Source of the DNA: Arcticibacter tournemirensis
GTDB lineage: Bacteria; Bacteroidota; Bacteroidia; Sphingobacteriales; Sphingobacteriaceae
Length of the DNA stretch: 64,000 bases
Reading direction: 5' to 3'
Assembly (NCBI RefSeq): GCF_006716645.1
Contig: NZ_VFPL01000001.1
Location: 1,302,001 to 1,366,000 of the forward strand
The notes under the pieces were generated by a model, which ran no database searches, was not told the origin of the DNA, and worked only from the letters and a program-made list of their open reading frames with translations. Positions 1 through 9,089 of this stretch are shown piece after piece. Each line of letters begins with the position of its first letter. Position 1 is the first letter of the stretch. The translations under genes and the position numbers were made by a program.

Positions 1-1
1 T

Positions 2-658
2 ATAGAAACTGCTAGAAAGATCAATAAAGAGGGTGCAGCAAATCTAGCAAAGCTATGCCAATTGTATAATTCTGCATTGATCCATGTATCGACGGATTTT
101 GTTTTTAAAGGTGATAGGCCCAAGTTATTAAGTGAAGATGATGAAACTGATCCGATTAGCGTTTATGGACAAACAAAGCTCGAAGGTGAATTAGCTATTG
201 CAGAGGTAACAGATAAATACTTTATAATCCGTACTAGTTGGTTATACTCTGAGTATGGCAATAACTTTGTTAAAACCATGCAACGATTAGGGCGGGAACG
301 TGATGAGCTAAAAGTGATAGTGGATCAGGTTGGTACGCCCACCTATGCGATTGATCTGGCTGACGCAATTTTGAATATCGCTTTCTCCGGCAATGATGCA
401 TATGGGACTTACCACTATAGCAATGAAGGTGCGATTTCATGGTATGATTTTGCAAAGTCAATTTTTGAGGTCAGTGAAATAGATACAAAAGTGATTCCTA
501 TACCAACTTCAGAGTATATCACAAAAGCCCGGAGACCAGCATATTCCGTATTGGATAAAACCAAAATTAAAGAGACTTTTAAAATAGAGGTTCCATATTG
601 GAAAGATAGTTTGATATCATGTATTCATAAACTAAATGCTTTAACTAATAATTCATAG
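2..658 (+). CDS. rfbD: dTDP-4-dehydrorhamnose reductase, 5'-truncated by window edge
   Basis: Last step of dTDP-L-rhamnose synthesis: NADPH reduction of dTDP-4-keto-rhamnose in the cytoplasm. The frame is open from base 2, so the N-terminal Rossmann GxxGxxG motif lies outside the window. Visible are the SDR-type catalytic elements VSTDFVFKG (Ser/Thr side) and YGQTKLEGE (Tyr-x3-Lys), then a C-terminal substrate domain with RTSWLY and [14 protein letters not shown], typical of RmlD. A TTG at 62 falls inside the conserved fold and is not a start. rfbA begins 5 nt after the stop, so the two are co-transcribed. Base composition is more A+T rich than the housekeeping genes further on, as often seen in polysaccharide loci. 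Confidence 0.93.
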   Translation: METARKINKEGAANLAKLCQLYNSALIHVSTDFVFKGDRPKLLSEDDETDPISVYGQTKLEGELAIAEVTDKYFIIRTSWLYSEYGNNFVKTMQRLGRERDELKVIVDQVGTPTYAIDLADAILNIAFSGNDAYGTYHYSNEGAISWYDFAKSIFEVSEIDTKVIPIPTSEYITKARRPAYSVLDKTKIKETFKIEVPYWKDSLISCIHKLNALTNNS

Positions 659-663
659 CAACT

Positions 664-1521
664 ATGAAAGGTATAATACTTGCGGGCGGATCGGGAACTC
701 GATTGCACCCGCTTACATTAGCAACCAGTAAACAGATGATGCCGGTTTATGATAAACCAATGATCTATTATCCTTTGTCTATTTTGATGCTGGCTGGAAT
801 AAAGGAAATATTAATTATATCGACGCCTCACGATCTGCCGAATTTTGAGAAGTTGCTTGGGGACGGATCAAGGTTAGGATGTAAGTTTTCTTACGCCGTT
901 CAAGAACAGCCTAACGGACTTGCACAGGCTTTTGTAATCGGTGAAGAGTTCATTGGCAGTGATAGTGTCGCTCTAATACTAGGGGATAATATTTTTTATG
1001 GCGATGGCTTATCTCATCTGCTACAAGAGTTAAAAGAACCAGAGGGCGGAGTTGTATTTGCCTACCAGGTTTCGGACCCCGAGCGCTATGGGGTTGTTGA
1101 ATTTGACCAGGATAACAAAGTGATTTCAATTGAAGAAAAGCCATCACAACCCAGATCTCATTATGCTGTTCCCGGTCTTTATTTCTACGACAACTCTGTT
1201 GTAGAAATTGCAAAAAATATTAAAGCTTCTCCGCGTGGCGAGTATGAGATAACAGATATCAATAAAGTGTATCTGGAAAAAGGCAGACTAAAGGTGGGAG
1301 TATTAAGTCGCGGTACTGCCTGGTTGGATACCGGTACTTTTAATTCTTTAATGCAGGCCGGTCAATTTGTTCAGGTCATTGAAGAGAGGCAAGGATTGAA
1401 GATCGGATGTATTGAAGAGGTCGCTTATCGAATGGGATTTATCGGACAAGCGCAACTGAGAGAAATCGCAGCACCGTTAGTAAAAAGCGGTTACGGACAA
1501 TATCTAATGGGACTAGCTTAA
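664..1521 (+). CDS. rfbA: Glucose-1-phosphate thymidylyltransferase
   Basis: First step of dTDP-rhamnose synthesis: glucose-1-phosphate plus dTTP gives dTDP-glucose. At 285 aa it is full length for RmlA. The nucleotide-binding signature [11 protein letters not shown] lies at residues 8-18, followed by [16 protein letters not shown], the metal-binding region [13 protein letters not shown] and the sugar-binding EEKPSQPRS segment. It follows rfbD by 5 nt and is closed by an intrinsic terminator, so it is the last gene of this rhamnose operon. The expected rfbB is not in the window, and rfbC lies 7.5 kb away. Confidence 0.97.
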   Translation: MKGIILAGGSGTRLHPLTLATSKQMMPVYDKPMIYYPLSILMLAGIKEILIISTPHDLPNFEKLLGDGSRLGCKFSYAVQEQPNGLAQAFVIGEEFIGSDSVALILGDNIFYGDGLSHLLQELKEPEGGVVFAYQVSDPERYGVVEFDQDNKVISIEEKPSQPRSHYAVPGLYFYDNSVVEIAKNIKASPRGEYEITDINKVYLEKGRLKVGVLSRGTAWLDTGTFNSLMQAGQFVQVIEERQGLKIGCIEEVAYRMGFIGQAQLREIAAPLVKSGYGQYLMGLA

Positions 1522-1528
1522 ACTAATG

Positions 1529-1564
1529 AAATAAGAGGAGTGCCGGTTAGGGTTCCTCTTATTT
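1529..1564. terminator. Bidirectional intrinsic terminator after rfbA
   Basis: Perfect 11-bp stem (1529-1539 with 1554-1564), 14-nt loop, T-rich on the + side and A-rich on the left, so it can serve both rfbA and the converging gene ending at 1596. Confidence 0.85.
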
Positions 1565-1595
1565 TTAAGTGTTTACTAAGCCGATTTGATTGCTT

Positions 1596-3176
1596 CTAAA
1601 AGTCCTTATACAGGTTCCTGAATGAGCTGCGTAGTCCGAAAGTCATCCATGCGGTATTGTTATTTACTAAACTGTTTTTCTCTTTTCTGAAAACTCCTCC
1701 AATCTCGAAGCGAAGATTGTATTTGGGATTAAGCAAGTATGACACTTTGCCGTCCAGGTAAAACAGATCGGTACTTAATCCCTGTCCTGTAGATGTTCCT
1801 GCACTTCCAATATCGGTTGTATTAAATATGTCTTTTCCATAGTTCACACCATCTCTATCAAGTCCATAGCGGGAGAACAGGACTTCTCCTGTAAAGCCGA
1901 AGCGTTTGTAGGTATAACCTAATATACCAAGCATTTCTCGGAAATTCGCTCCGTATAAATGACCCAAAGGCTGGTTATAGTGTGCATAGTTTATTACGCG
2001 GTTTGTTTGTGCAAAGGTATAGGGCTTTACTGTATTGTATTCGAGTATATAGGTTAGCGCTTCTGCTCCTGCCAGGTCTGTGCCTTTTATCCCTGCTTGT
2101 AACCCCCACAGGTCTTTTGAATCGTTTTTTATACCGTCGAGCACTAACTGGCCATACAGTGTTGTTTTATCTAGCACTTCGTATTTGCCGGTGAAGCCTA
2201 CCACCGAATTTTCACTGCCTGAAGAAATGGCGGGGTTCAGAAAGATAATGGGATTAATGTATTGAGCTTTTAACCCACTTTTACTGCCCGCTTCATTCTT
2301 TACTTCCCAGATTAACGCATCGAAGAAGCCTAAGGATAAACGGGGCGTGATATTCCAGTCGAGGTAATGAAATACAGCTCCCTTTCTTCGGTTACCTGTT
2401 TCGTAGGAATATGCAGGCGCTGAAGGATCCTGAAGTGATGCCCATACGCCAGTATACTGGATGTTCTTATAGCTGCCTGTAATCTTTATGAAGGGATAAG
2501 GAGAGGTGGCGTCCGAAAGAAGGAGTGAGCGATATCCGTCGCCTATAAATATCTTATCGTAGGCCAGGGAAATATTGATAAAATCGGCCGGTGTATAGGA
2601 GATATTTGCAGTTACGTATTGCCAGTCCTTTTGCTCTTGCTGTGTTCCGAAGAACTCGTTCGTTTGGCCTGGAACAATGCGGTATTTCTCAGAAAAATCC
2701 TGATAGTATTTAGGGAATTTACCCTGATTCTCGTAACCGCTGGTATAAAACGAAAACTTTTTACCGACTGTTCCGCCAAACTGATATCCTCTTGTATTCT
2801 GCCAGGTGGTTTTCTTTCCGGAAAAGTCGCGGCCAATAATAAAATCGGGAAGAAAATCTCCGTAGAAAGTATAATCATCCTTGTTTACCTGAAACAGGTG
2901 CTCGTTAAAAAGTTTTCTGCTGATCCAGCCATGCCTGCTGCTGTCAACTCCCCGGTTAAGCAGAGAGTCGGTCGCCTGGGTAATGATGCTGTCTTCTTTG
3001 ATATAAAAAGGTTTTAAGGAGCTGTGTACCCGTGTATTTGGGTCGTAGATCTCTTTGTTAAGCTGTTGGTAAAAATGGAACGAATAGGACAGATAGCCTG
3101 CCTGGGCGGATGCTCGTTGAACGGCTGCTGCTATCAGGATGATTGCAATAGTGCTTATTATATAATATCTTTTCAT
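1596..3176 (-). CDS. Wzi/RemB-like outer-membrane beta-barrel protein (copy 2)
   Basis: 526 aa from the ATG at 3176, which starts a clean signal peptide ending ...RASA-QAGYL. A longer in-frame start upstream would overlap the preceding gene and bury the signal peptide. The mature part has alternating aromatic beta-strand patterns and segments GDGYRSLLLSD, SLQDPSAP and RRKGAVFHYLDWN, also found in the neighbouring paralog. These resemble the capsule-assembly Wzi / gliding protein RemB barrel group. That assignment is from memory of family patterns, not a search. The C-terminus SSFRNLYKDF is almost identical to its paralog (TSFRNLYQDF). It begins 13 nt after the upstream paralog and is co-transcribed. 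Likely role: surface retention or export of polysaccharide, inferred from the rfb context. Confidence 0.7.
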   Translation of the reverse strand: MKRYYIISTIAIILIAAAVQRASAQAGYLSYSFHFYQQLNKEIYDPNTRVHSSLKPFYIKEDSIITQATDSLLNRGVDSSRHGWISRKLFNEHLFQVNKDDYTFYGDFLPDFIIGRDFSGKKTTWQNTRGYQFGGTVGKKFSFYTSGYENQGKFPKYYQDFSEKYRIVPGQTNEFFGTQQEQKDWQYVTANISYTPADFINISLAYDKIFIGDGYRSLLLSDATSPYPFIKITGSYKNIQYTGVWASLQDPSAPAYSYETGNRRKGAVFHYLDWNITPRLSLGFFDALIWEVKNEAGSKSGLKAQYINPIIFLNPAISSGSENSVVGFTGKYEVLDKTTLYGQLVLDGIKNDSKDLWGLQAGIKGTDLAGAEALTYILEYNTVKPYTFAQTNRVINYAHYNQPLGHLYGANFREMLGILGYTYKRFGFTGEVLFSRYGLDRDGVNYGKDIFNTTDIGSAGTSTGQGLSTDLFYLDGKVSYLLNPKYNLRFEIGGVFRKEKNSLVNNNTAWMTFGLRSSFRNLYKDF

Positions 3177-3189
3177 TTGTTCGGGGGTA

Positions 3190-4785
3190 TTAGAAGTCCT
3201 GGTAGAGGTTTCTGAATGATGTACGAAGTCCAAAGGTGAACAGGGTGGTATTATTTTTCTCCATGCGGTTTTTCTCGTTGCGGGTTATTAAGCCTGCTTC
3301 AAGACGAAGATTATAAGCCGGATTTAAAAGGAAGGCAACACGCGTATCTGTATAGTACAGATCTGTTCCGAGACCCTGGCCGATATAATTTCCGTTGTCG
3401 CGCGCTGGTTGGGTATAGGGCTTAAACAGGTCTCTTCCATAATTCAGGCCGTCAATGTCTTTGCCGTATCGTGAATAAAGTAACTGCGTGCTGATCTCGA
3501 AACGTTTAATTGAATAGTTTAACATTCCAATGGTTTCCCTGAAGTTAGCCCCATAAGGGTGCCCGAGAGGTTCGTTATAGTGAGCGTAATTAACCACTGC
3601 GATTCGCTCGCTGAAGGTATAGGGCCGGGCGGTATTGAACTCAAGCAGGTAGTTGAGACGCGGCACTTTCAGCAGGTCGGCCCCTCTGACGCCTAATTGT
3701 ACTCCCCATTTATTCCTCGAGCTACCATCGCCCGAAAAGAATTCTTTCGCCTGGAACTCATCGAGTGCAAATTGACCGTATACAGCCATTTTATCAAACA
3801 GCTCGTATTTGGCCGTGAAACCCATAACGGCATTGTCGGGTGATCCGCCGTCGGATTCTACGGGACGTAAAAAGATAATCGGGCTGGCATATCCGGGATC
3901 GAATCCTCTTTTGTTGCCTAAGCTATCATGCGTTGCCCATACCACCGCATCAAAGAAGCCGACAGAGAGGCGTTTGGTTACATTCCAGTCGAGATAGTGA
4001 AATATCGCTCCTTTTCTTCGGTCTGCCTTTTCAAACTTAGGTGCGGATGGATCCTGCAGCGAGCTCCACATGGCCATGTAGCGCACGGCGCCCAATGTTC
4101 CGGTAAGTTTAAGAAAAGGATAAGGCGAGCCAAAGTCGCTCAGCAGCAGCGAGCGGTAACCGTCGCCGATGAAGTTTTTATCGTATCCTGCCTGGATATT
4201 AATGTATTTAATGGGGGTATAAGATACCTGCCCGGTAAAGTAATTCCAGTCGGCTTCATCTGTTAGTGTGCTGTCGGGGCGATTGATCTTATGCCGCTGG
4301 CCGGGCAATACTTTGTGTTCCTGGATGTACCGGCTGTAATAGCTTGGGAGCTTCGCTTTATTGAAAAATCCGCTGGTATGGAAGGATAATTTATTGCTGA
4401 TGGTTCCGCCTATCTGGTAGCCAAAGGAGCGAAGCCATGTACTCTTGTCATTTTCGCCATCTCTTCCAAGAGTAATATCGGGTAGGAAGTCGGCATACAA
4501 GGTATAATTTTCTTTTTTTACTTCGGCCTGGTGGTTATTGAAGAACCTGCGGCTTAGAATACCGCTGCCTTCTGAATACCCGGCGGTTATCGAGTCGGCC
4601 TTAAGAAGCAGACTGTCGCCAATAAAGAATGGTTTCAGTGAGCTATGTGTTTTGGTATTTATATTATACATATCCCTGTTTAGCTTTTGATAAAAGGAAT
4701 ATGAATAGGGCTGTGAAGCCATCTGTGCGGAAGCGCTGAAGAGCGTTCCGCAAATAAGGACGGCGGCGAGGCTGATTTTCTTCAT
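3190..4785 (-). CDS. Wzi/RemB-like outer-membrane beta-barrel protein (copy 1)
   Basis: 531 aa with signal peptide MKKISLAAVLICGTLFSASA. It is the tandem paralog of the gene at 1596-3176. Shared blocks include SYSFYQKLNRDMY, HSSLKPFFI, FIGDGYRSLLLSD, PYPFLKLTG, RRKGAIFHYLDWNVT, NYAHYNEPLGHPYGANFRE and the terminal SFRNLYQDF. The two genes are collinear over their whole length, so this is a gene duplication and not domain sharing. Probable outer-membrane barrel acting on surface polysaccharide or in gliding; this is inferred. A -7 box (4790-4797) lies only 4 nt before the ATG. Confidence 0.7.
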   Translation of the reverse strand: MKKISLAAVLICGTLFSASAQMASQPYSYSFYQKLNRDMYNINTKTHSSLKPFFIGDSLLLKADSITAGYSEGSGILSRRFFNNHQAEVKKENYTLYADFLPDITLGRDGENDKSTWLRSFGYQIGGTISNKLSFHTSGFFNKAKLPSYYSRYIQEHKVLPGQRHKINRPDSTLTDEADWNYFTGQVSYTPIKYINIQAGYDKNFIGDGYRSLLLSDFGSPYPFLKLTGTLGAVRYMAMWSSLQDPSAPKFEKADRRKGAIFHYLDWNVTKRLSVGFFDAVVWATHDSLGNKRGFDPGYASPIIFLRPVESDGGSPDNAVMGFTAKYELFDKMAVYGQFALDEFQAKEFFSGDGSSRNKWGVQLGVRGADLLKVPRLNYLLEFNTARPYTFSERIAVVNYAHYNEPLGHPYGANFRETIGMLNYSIKRFEISTQLLYSRYGKDIDGLNYGRDLFKPYTQPARDNGNYIGQGLGTDLYYTDTRVAFLLNPAYNLRLEAGLITRNEKNRMEKNNTTLFTFGLRTSFRNLYQDF

Positions 4786-4789
4786 TCTG

Positions 4790-4797
4790 TAAAAATA
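4790..4797 (-). promoter_or_regulatory. -7 box TATTTTTA, 4 nt before start of the Wzi-like pair
   Basis: Minus-strand TATTTTTA matches the Bacteroidota TAnnTTTG pattern in 7 of 8 positions. It ends 4 nt before the ATG at 4785, implying a leaderless or near-leaderless mRNA. Confidence 0.5.
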
Positions 4798-4817
4798 AAT
4801 TTAAAGGAAAAAAGTTT

Positions 4818-4852
4818 TATCAAGTAACAAGTAGCTGGTATCAAGTATCAAG
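4818..4852. repeat. Heptad tandem repeat, 5 units (TATCAAG type)
   Basis: Five in-phase 7-mers: tatcaag, taacaag, tagctgg, tatcaag, tatcaag. Single arm, upstream of the Wzi-like pair. The rest of 4786-4981 shows no gene. Confidence 0.8.
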
Positions 4853-4981
4853 AGCCGCCAAGAGTGAGTAATTGAAAGCCGGGAGAAAGATAGTAAAGAT
4901 TCGCTATACAGAAAAAAAATAATGCGAGTTTAAACTTCGTCATAAGGTCAGCGTATTAACGATCAAAGACATTAATGACGG

Positions 4982-7357
4982 ATGGTGATGAAGATAAAGC
5001 CTTTTTTCGTTTTTTTGATAATTTCATTGATATTACAAGCTGTTAAAGTTAATTCCCAAACTGTAAGTCCTTTTAAATTACGTTACCAGACGGAGCAAAA
5101 GGGCGGCATTGTGTATGTTTCCAATACTATTCTTAGTTGTGAAAATTGTGATGCAGTAAATGAGTTACCTCCTAATGGAAAAAGTGATAATAATAATTTT
5201 ATTATGCATTATATTGACATTGATGCATCAACTGAAACATTCAGCAGCAGCTCGGCAGATCTGATCCTTCCTGACTGTTCCTCTATAACTTTCGCAGGGC
5301 TTTATTGGGGAGGAGCTATTAGCTCTACAAATAGTAGATTTAAAGATAAAAATAAAATTAAGTTAAAGAAGCCAGGAGCTACGGCGTATATTGATTTAAC
5401 TGCAGATAAAACGTGGGGGGGACAGTCTTTTAAAGATATCACTAGTATCGTAAAGTTGAGTCAACCGTCAAACGGTACTTTTACAGTTGCAAATGTTGTG
5501 GCAGATGAAGGGGTTGTTAACGTATATGCCGGATGGACGATAGTAATTGCTTATAAGCACGACCTTATGCCTCTACGAAACTTATCTGTTTTTGAAGGGC
5601 TCGTAGGTATCAATTTCCTAAGCAACGTAGAGTTTAGTATTTCAGGTTTTTTTTCTCCTCCCAACGGTCCTGTTAACTTTGATTTTGGGTTTGTTGCTTA
5701 TGATGGAGATCGGAGTTATAGTGGAGACTACTTAGAAATTAACAATCAAAAAGTTTTTGATTCGGCACATAATTCAGATAACCTATTCAATAGTTCTATT
5801 ACAAATAACGGGGAAGTCGTTCAAAGTAGAAATCCCGCTTATAATAATACGCTCGGTTATGAATCTAGCATTATTCACTTGAATAATGCGGATTTTAGGT
5901 ATTTGAAAAATGGTGCCAGATCTGCTCTGATAAATTTGGACACCGATATTGAATCATATTTGATAGGCGTCCTTACGGCCTCAATAGACATCTACAATCC
6001 CAACATTCAATTATCTCACCAATACCGCAACATCAGCAAATATGGTATTTCAGTACAAGCCGGAGAAACTGTTGAACTGCAGTATGACTTGAAGAACACA
6101 GGTAATGACGGAAGTACGAACACTGTTTTTATCGATACCATTCCTTCTCTCTTTGCATACGTAAAGGGATCTATAGAAGTTCAAGACATTAATGGCAACT
6201 GGAAAGCCCTGAGTGACCAGAGCGTTGATGATGCAGGAGAGTATATGGAGGCTGGAAGGCGGGTGCTGGTTAGACTGGGAGAGGGAGCGAATGCTTCAAG
6301 AGGTGGGGCTGTACCGGCAGATGGCCAGTTGAAAGTGCGCTATAAAATGCAGCTAATTGATGATGCTGAATTGTTGGGTTGTGCTCCCGCGCCTGTTTCT
6401 AAATATGGCTGGCTGCAATACTCGGGAAACGTAAATCCGGACAAGAGCTGGAAAGTAGCTTCGGATAAGGCTTTTTCTCAATATGATTGTTCTGGCGTTC
6501 GCAGTCCCCTGGTGCTGGCGCTGGAACCGCCATTGCCTCCCGGGGATTTAAATCTCACCTTTTATTGCCCGGTTTCTGTTGCTGATCTGGCTTTACCTAA
6601 AGGATACTCTCTATACAAAGAGGATAACACCACAGCAAGCAGAGGTATGCCTATGCCGGTTGCGAAAATATCTGAGTCGGGTACGTATAAGGCTTACCGC
6701 AGGCTGGCTGCGGGCTGTGAGTTCAGCTATACTATCCGGGTAAATATGGCGTCTATTGGTATTGCTGCACAACCTGCTCCACGGAAGATTGTGGAGGGGA
6801 AAAGCGCTGAATTTTCTGTGGAAACAAGCGGGCCTGATGTGAAGTACCAGTGGCAGGAGGATTCCGGTTATGATTCGTGGACCGACATACCGGGCGCCAC
6901 CGACCGGATTTTAACGCTGCGGAGCGTTTCGCTGAGCAAGAACCGGTCGCGTTACCGGGCGCTGATCTCTAATCCTTGCGGGCAGAAGCTGGTATCGTAT
7001 GCCGTTCTTCTGAATGTGGTGGAGAGCGAGGAGGGTACGCTGTTTGTGCCGAATGCATTTAGGCCTAACAGTGCGGTGGAGGAACTTACCCACTTTATAG
7101 TGAAAGGACGGAAACTTTCGCGCTGGCAGATGAGGGTTTATAATAAGTGGGACCAGCTGATCTGGGAAACTACTAAGCTGAACCCTGACGGCAGTCCTGC
7201 GGAAGGCTGGGATGGTAAGATTGGTGGTCAGGATGCGGCGCAGGGTATCTATCTCTGGGCAATCTCTGCCGTCTTCTGCGATGGCTCTGAATGGCAGGGC
7301 ATGAGTTTTAACCAGTCGGCACCGCGGAAAACGGGGATCGTTTATTTGATACGCTAG
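4982..7357 (+). CDS. Secreted T9SS type B cargo protein with gliding-motility C-terminal domain
   Basis: 791 aa with an N-terminal hydrophobic signal segment (residues ~5-25; start at 4982 or at the second ATG, 4988). The middle part has a DUF11/CARDB-like stretch (about 335-470, with LKNTGNDGSTN and FIDTIP) and an Ig-like stretch (about 610-680). The last ~90 residues are a gliding-motility-associated / type IX secretion type B sorting domain: LFVPNAFRPN, YNKWDQLIWET, EGWDGK and a terminal GIVYLIR. Such proteins are exported by Sec and then by the type IX system to the cell surface. Substrate or adhesin specificity is unknown. The first ~1 kb is clearly more A+T rich than the rest, suggesting a mosaic gene. 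Confidence 0.85.
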   Translation: MVMKIKPFFVFLIISLILQAVKVNSQTVSPFKLRYQTEQKGGIVYVSNTILSCENCDAVNELPPNGKSDNNNFIMHYIDIDASTETFSSSSADLILPDCSSITFAGLYWGGAISSTNSRFKDKNKIKLKKPGATAYIDLTADKTWGGQSFKDITSIVKLSQPSNGTFTVANVVADEGVVNVYAGWTIVIAYKHDLMPLRNLSVFEGLVGINFLSNVEFSISGFFSPPNGPVNFDFGFVAYDGDRSYSGDYLEINNQKVFDSAHNSDNLFNSSITNNGEVVQSRNPAYNNTLGYESSIIHLNNADFRYLKNGARSALINLDTDIESYLIGVLTASIDIYNPNIQLSHQYRNISKYGISVQAGETVELQYDLKNTGNDGSTNTVFIDTIPSLFAYVKGSIEVQDINGNWKALSDQSVDDAGEYMEAGRRVLVRLGEGANASRGGAVPADGQLKVRYKMQLIDDAELLGCAPAPVSKYGWLQYSGNVNPDKSWKVASDKAFSQYDCSGVRSPLVLALEPPLPPGDLNLTFYCPVSVADLALPKGYSLYKEDNTTASRGMPMPVAKISESGTYKAYRRLAAGCEFSYTIRVNMASIGIAAQPAPRKIVEGKSAEFSVETSGPDVKYQWQEDSGYDSWTDIPGATDRILTLRSVSLSKNRSRYRALISNPCGQKLVSYAVLLNVVESEEGTLFVPNAFRPNSAVEELTHFIVKGRKLSRWQMRVYNKWDQLIWETTKLNPDGSPAEGWDGKIGGQDAAQGIYLWAISAVFCDGSEWQGMSFNQSAPRKTGIVYLIR

Positions 7358-7360
7358 GTT

Positions 7361-7402
7361 TTAAGTGATGAATTATGGGTTATGAATTATGAGTTATGAA
7401 AT
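7361..7402. repeat. Heptad tandem repeat, 6 units (ATGAATT type), overlapping hipA stop
   Basis: Six in-phase 7-mers from ttaagtg to atgaaat. It starts 3 nt after the stop of the T9SS protein and runs into the 3' end of hipA, where it encodes the final His-Asn-Ser-stop. Confidence 0.8.
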
Positions 7403-8640
7403 GCCATAGCCATGTTTTCCTGTTCCCGGCGTGATAATTTATATTTGGCAGCAATGGCCGGCCATTTGGATACTGCGTTTTTAATGTTGTTAAAAATAGC
7501 GCTGGCTTCCTGTGGCTTTAGCCGGAAATGTTTTGCGACCGACAGGGCTAATTCCGGGTCAAGAGAATTGTCGTTTTCTGAAATATTTAAAGTCAAACCG
7601 TTGCCTTGTGGGTTGGCATTCATATCGTAGGCTGGTGAAAGTTCCCAGCCGTCTTCCCGCAATAAAAATCCATGGTTGCGCAAGTGATCATCGGTATTTT
7701 TTACCATGATATTGAAAACGATCCTTGCCCACAGCTCCTTTAGGTTATTGTTAACCTGACGCCCGTTTTGAATGATAAAAGCTGCGATGTCCAAATAGCT
7801 TGCCCCTGTGTGAAAATCAGTGCCGTCTTGCTGGCCAAGCAGGGTCATCGCTGATGCAAAGTGTATTCTGGTGGTTTGCTGGACGCGATCGAATCGCCTT
7901 GTCAGAAAGGTATGATGCCTTCCGGAAAATTGCTGAAGCCGTGCAGGTGCGACTGTGATACCCGAGTTCACCGCCAGTTCATAAACAACCATTTCCCATG
8001 CTCCAATATTGTGTTCATCATTGATACTTGGGAACTTGGCTATCCACAAATTTCCTTCCGGATCGTTCACACTGGCTTTAGGCCTGGCTCCGCCTAGAGA
8101 AGAACCGGGAGCCATCAGCATGTTTAGCCAACGTAGTTCTTCAGTTGAAGTCATCTCTTCGTTTTCAAGGCGTAAACTGGCATATTCGAGGTCACGCAGG
8201 TTAACCCAGGGCGGTGCAGCGAGCTCGGTAGCGTGACTCAAATATTCTCCGTCTTCGCTGGTTTTGAATCGAAGCCCGCCCATTCGGGTTCCGTCAAACA
8301 CGCCCAATAGGAAGTCTGACTCATTCAGGATACGCGGTTTTCGTTCTTCCTGACGCGAAATGATCGCCTCCCGTCTTTTCATTAGGACCCTTCCCCAACG
8401 ATCAGGCGATGAATCAAGGAACATGCCAAAATTCGGCTTACCATCGGCCAGATATTGCGGGCCTGAATATAATTGTAAGTCGGGATCGAGAATCTGGGCT
8501 TGTGGCCACTGAAGCCAATGCTCGCTATATTCAAAGGAAAATATTTCTCTTCCTCTTACAACCTCTGCACTCAATGTGCCAACCTGTATGGTTCGTGGTA
8601 ATCCAGCCCAATCTGCATAAACGAAAATTTTCGACGCCAT
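7387..8640 (-). CDS. hipA: HipA-family type II toxin kinase
   Basis: 417 aa, full length for HipA Ser/Thr kinase toxins, which in the studied cases phosphorylate glutamyl-tRNA synthetase and induce dormancy. Visible kinase elements are the P-loop-like GSSLGGARPK (179-188), the catalytic loop KNTDDHLRN (Asp317, Asn322) and the metal-binding YDMN (Asp339). The N-terminal subdomain with FGMFLDSSPDRWGR is also typical. All key residues are present, so it looks active. The antitoxin gene ends 4 nt upstream. The last three codons and the stop are formed by the heptad repeat. Whether the target is GltX is not shown by the sequence. Confidence 0.93.
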   Translation of the reverse strand: MASKIFVYADWAGLPRTIQVGTLSAEVVRGREIFSFEYSEHWLQWPQAQILDPDLQLYSGPQYLADGKPNFGMFLDSSPDRWGRVLMKRREAIISRQEERKPRILNESDFLLGVFDGTRMGGLRFKTSEDGEYLSHATELAAPPWVNLRDLEYASLRLENEEMTSTEELRWLNMLMAPGSSLGGARPKASVNDPEGNLWIAKFPSINDEHNIGAWEMVVYELAVNSGITVAPARLQQFSGRHHTFLTRRFDRVQQTTRIHFASAMTLLGQQDGTDFHTGASYLDIAAFIIQNGRQVNNNLKELWARIVFNIMVKNTDDHLRNHGFLLREDGWELSPAYDMNANPQGNGLTLNISENDNSLDPELALSVAKHFRLKPQEASAIFNNIKNAVSKWPAIAAKYKLSRREQENMAMAFHNS

Positions 8641-8644
8641 AGTT

Positions 8645-8953
8645 TTATTTTTTAGGAGCTCTTTCCTTTACAAGTAAGCCTGCGTCCTGTAGTTTTCTGC
8701 CGAGTTCATCGTCGGCGCCCAGCTTCAGAAAATCACTCTCAAGGCCGAGGACGAATAATACCTGGAAATAGGCTCCCATGGCGACTGTTGGTGTGCCTTT
8801 CTCAATTTGCCACAGGGTGGATCTGCTGATGCCTGCCCTTTCAGATACTTGTTCAGTACTCAGTTTTCGGCGCAAACGGGCCAGTTTGATGTTTTCTCCA
8901 AAATTGTTAAGTACTTTCTGCGCCTTTGGTAATAATACAAGATGCTGCTTCAT
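8645..8953 (-). CDS. hipB: HipB-type XRE antitoxin/repressor
   Basis: 102 aa helix-turn-helix protein. The HTH spans about residues 22-77 with ARLRRKLSTEQVSERAG, then SRSTLWQIEKG. Expected to neutralise HipA and repress its own operon. I chose the ATG at 8953 because an in-frame TTG at 8974 lies inside a TATATTTG promoter box and would precede the transcript. The short C-terminal extension (LVKERAPKK) is unlike the E. coli HipB tail and more like stand-alone XRE antitoxins of Bacteroidota. Confidence 0.88.
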   Translation of the reverse strand: MKQHLVLLPKAQKVLNNFGENIKLARLRRKLSTEQVSERAGISRSTLWQIEKGTPTVAMGAYFQVLFVLGLESDFLKLGADDELGRKLQDAGLLVKERAPKK

Positions 8954-8971
8954 AATGTCGTATATGTTGTA

Positions 8972-8979
8972 CAAATATA
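8972..8979 (-). promoter_or_regulatory. hipBA promoter -7 box TATATTTG
   Basis: Exact TAnnTTTG match on the minus strand, 18 nt before the hipB ATG. An imperfect dyad (TGT...ACA ends) overlaps the start of transcription and may be the HipB operator. That part is weak. Confidence 0.55.
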
Positions 8980-9003
8980 AGATTATTGTTTATTTTATAA
9001 AAC

Positions 9004-9066
9004 GTTATGAGTTGTGAGTATGGATTATAAGTTATGAATTATGGGTTATGTGTTGTGCGTTGGTGT
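9004..9066. repeat. Heptad tandem repeat, 9 units, between hipB and rfbC
   Basis: 63 bp in exact 7-bp phase. It begins gttatga, gttgtga, gtatgga, ttataag, ttatgaa and continues to ttgtgcg and ttggtgt. GTTG and TTATG words are mixed in one array, showing they belong to one family. Confidence 0.85.
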
Positions 9067-9082
9067 TTTAGACGTATTTTTG
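9053..9082 (+). promoter_or_regulatory. rfbC promoter: TTG - 19 bp - TATTTTTG
   Basis: -33 TTG at 9053-9055 lies inside a heptad unit. The exact -7 box TATTTTTG is at 9075-9082, 7 nt before the rfbC ATG. Predicts a near-leaderless mRNA. Confidence 0.65.
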
Positions 9083-9089
9083 CGATAGA

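Noticed and set aside
2619-3017. Open frames antisense to the Wzi-like genes and several other long genes
   Set aside because: Shadow frames with no family resemblance, opposite to genes with clear signal peptides and conserved blocks.
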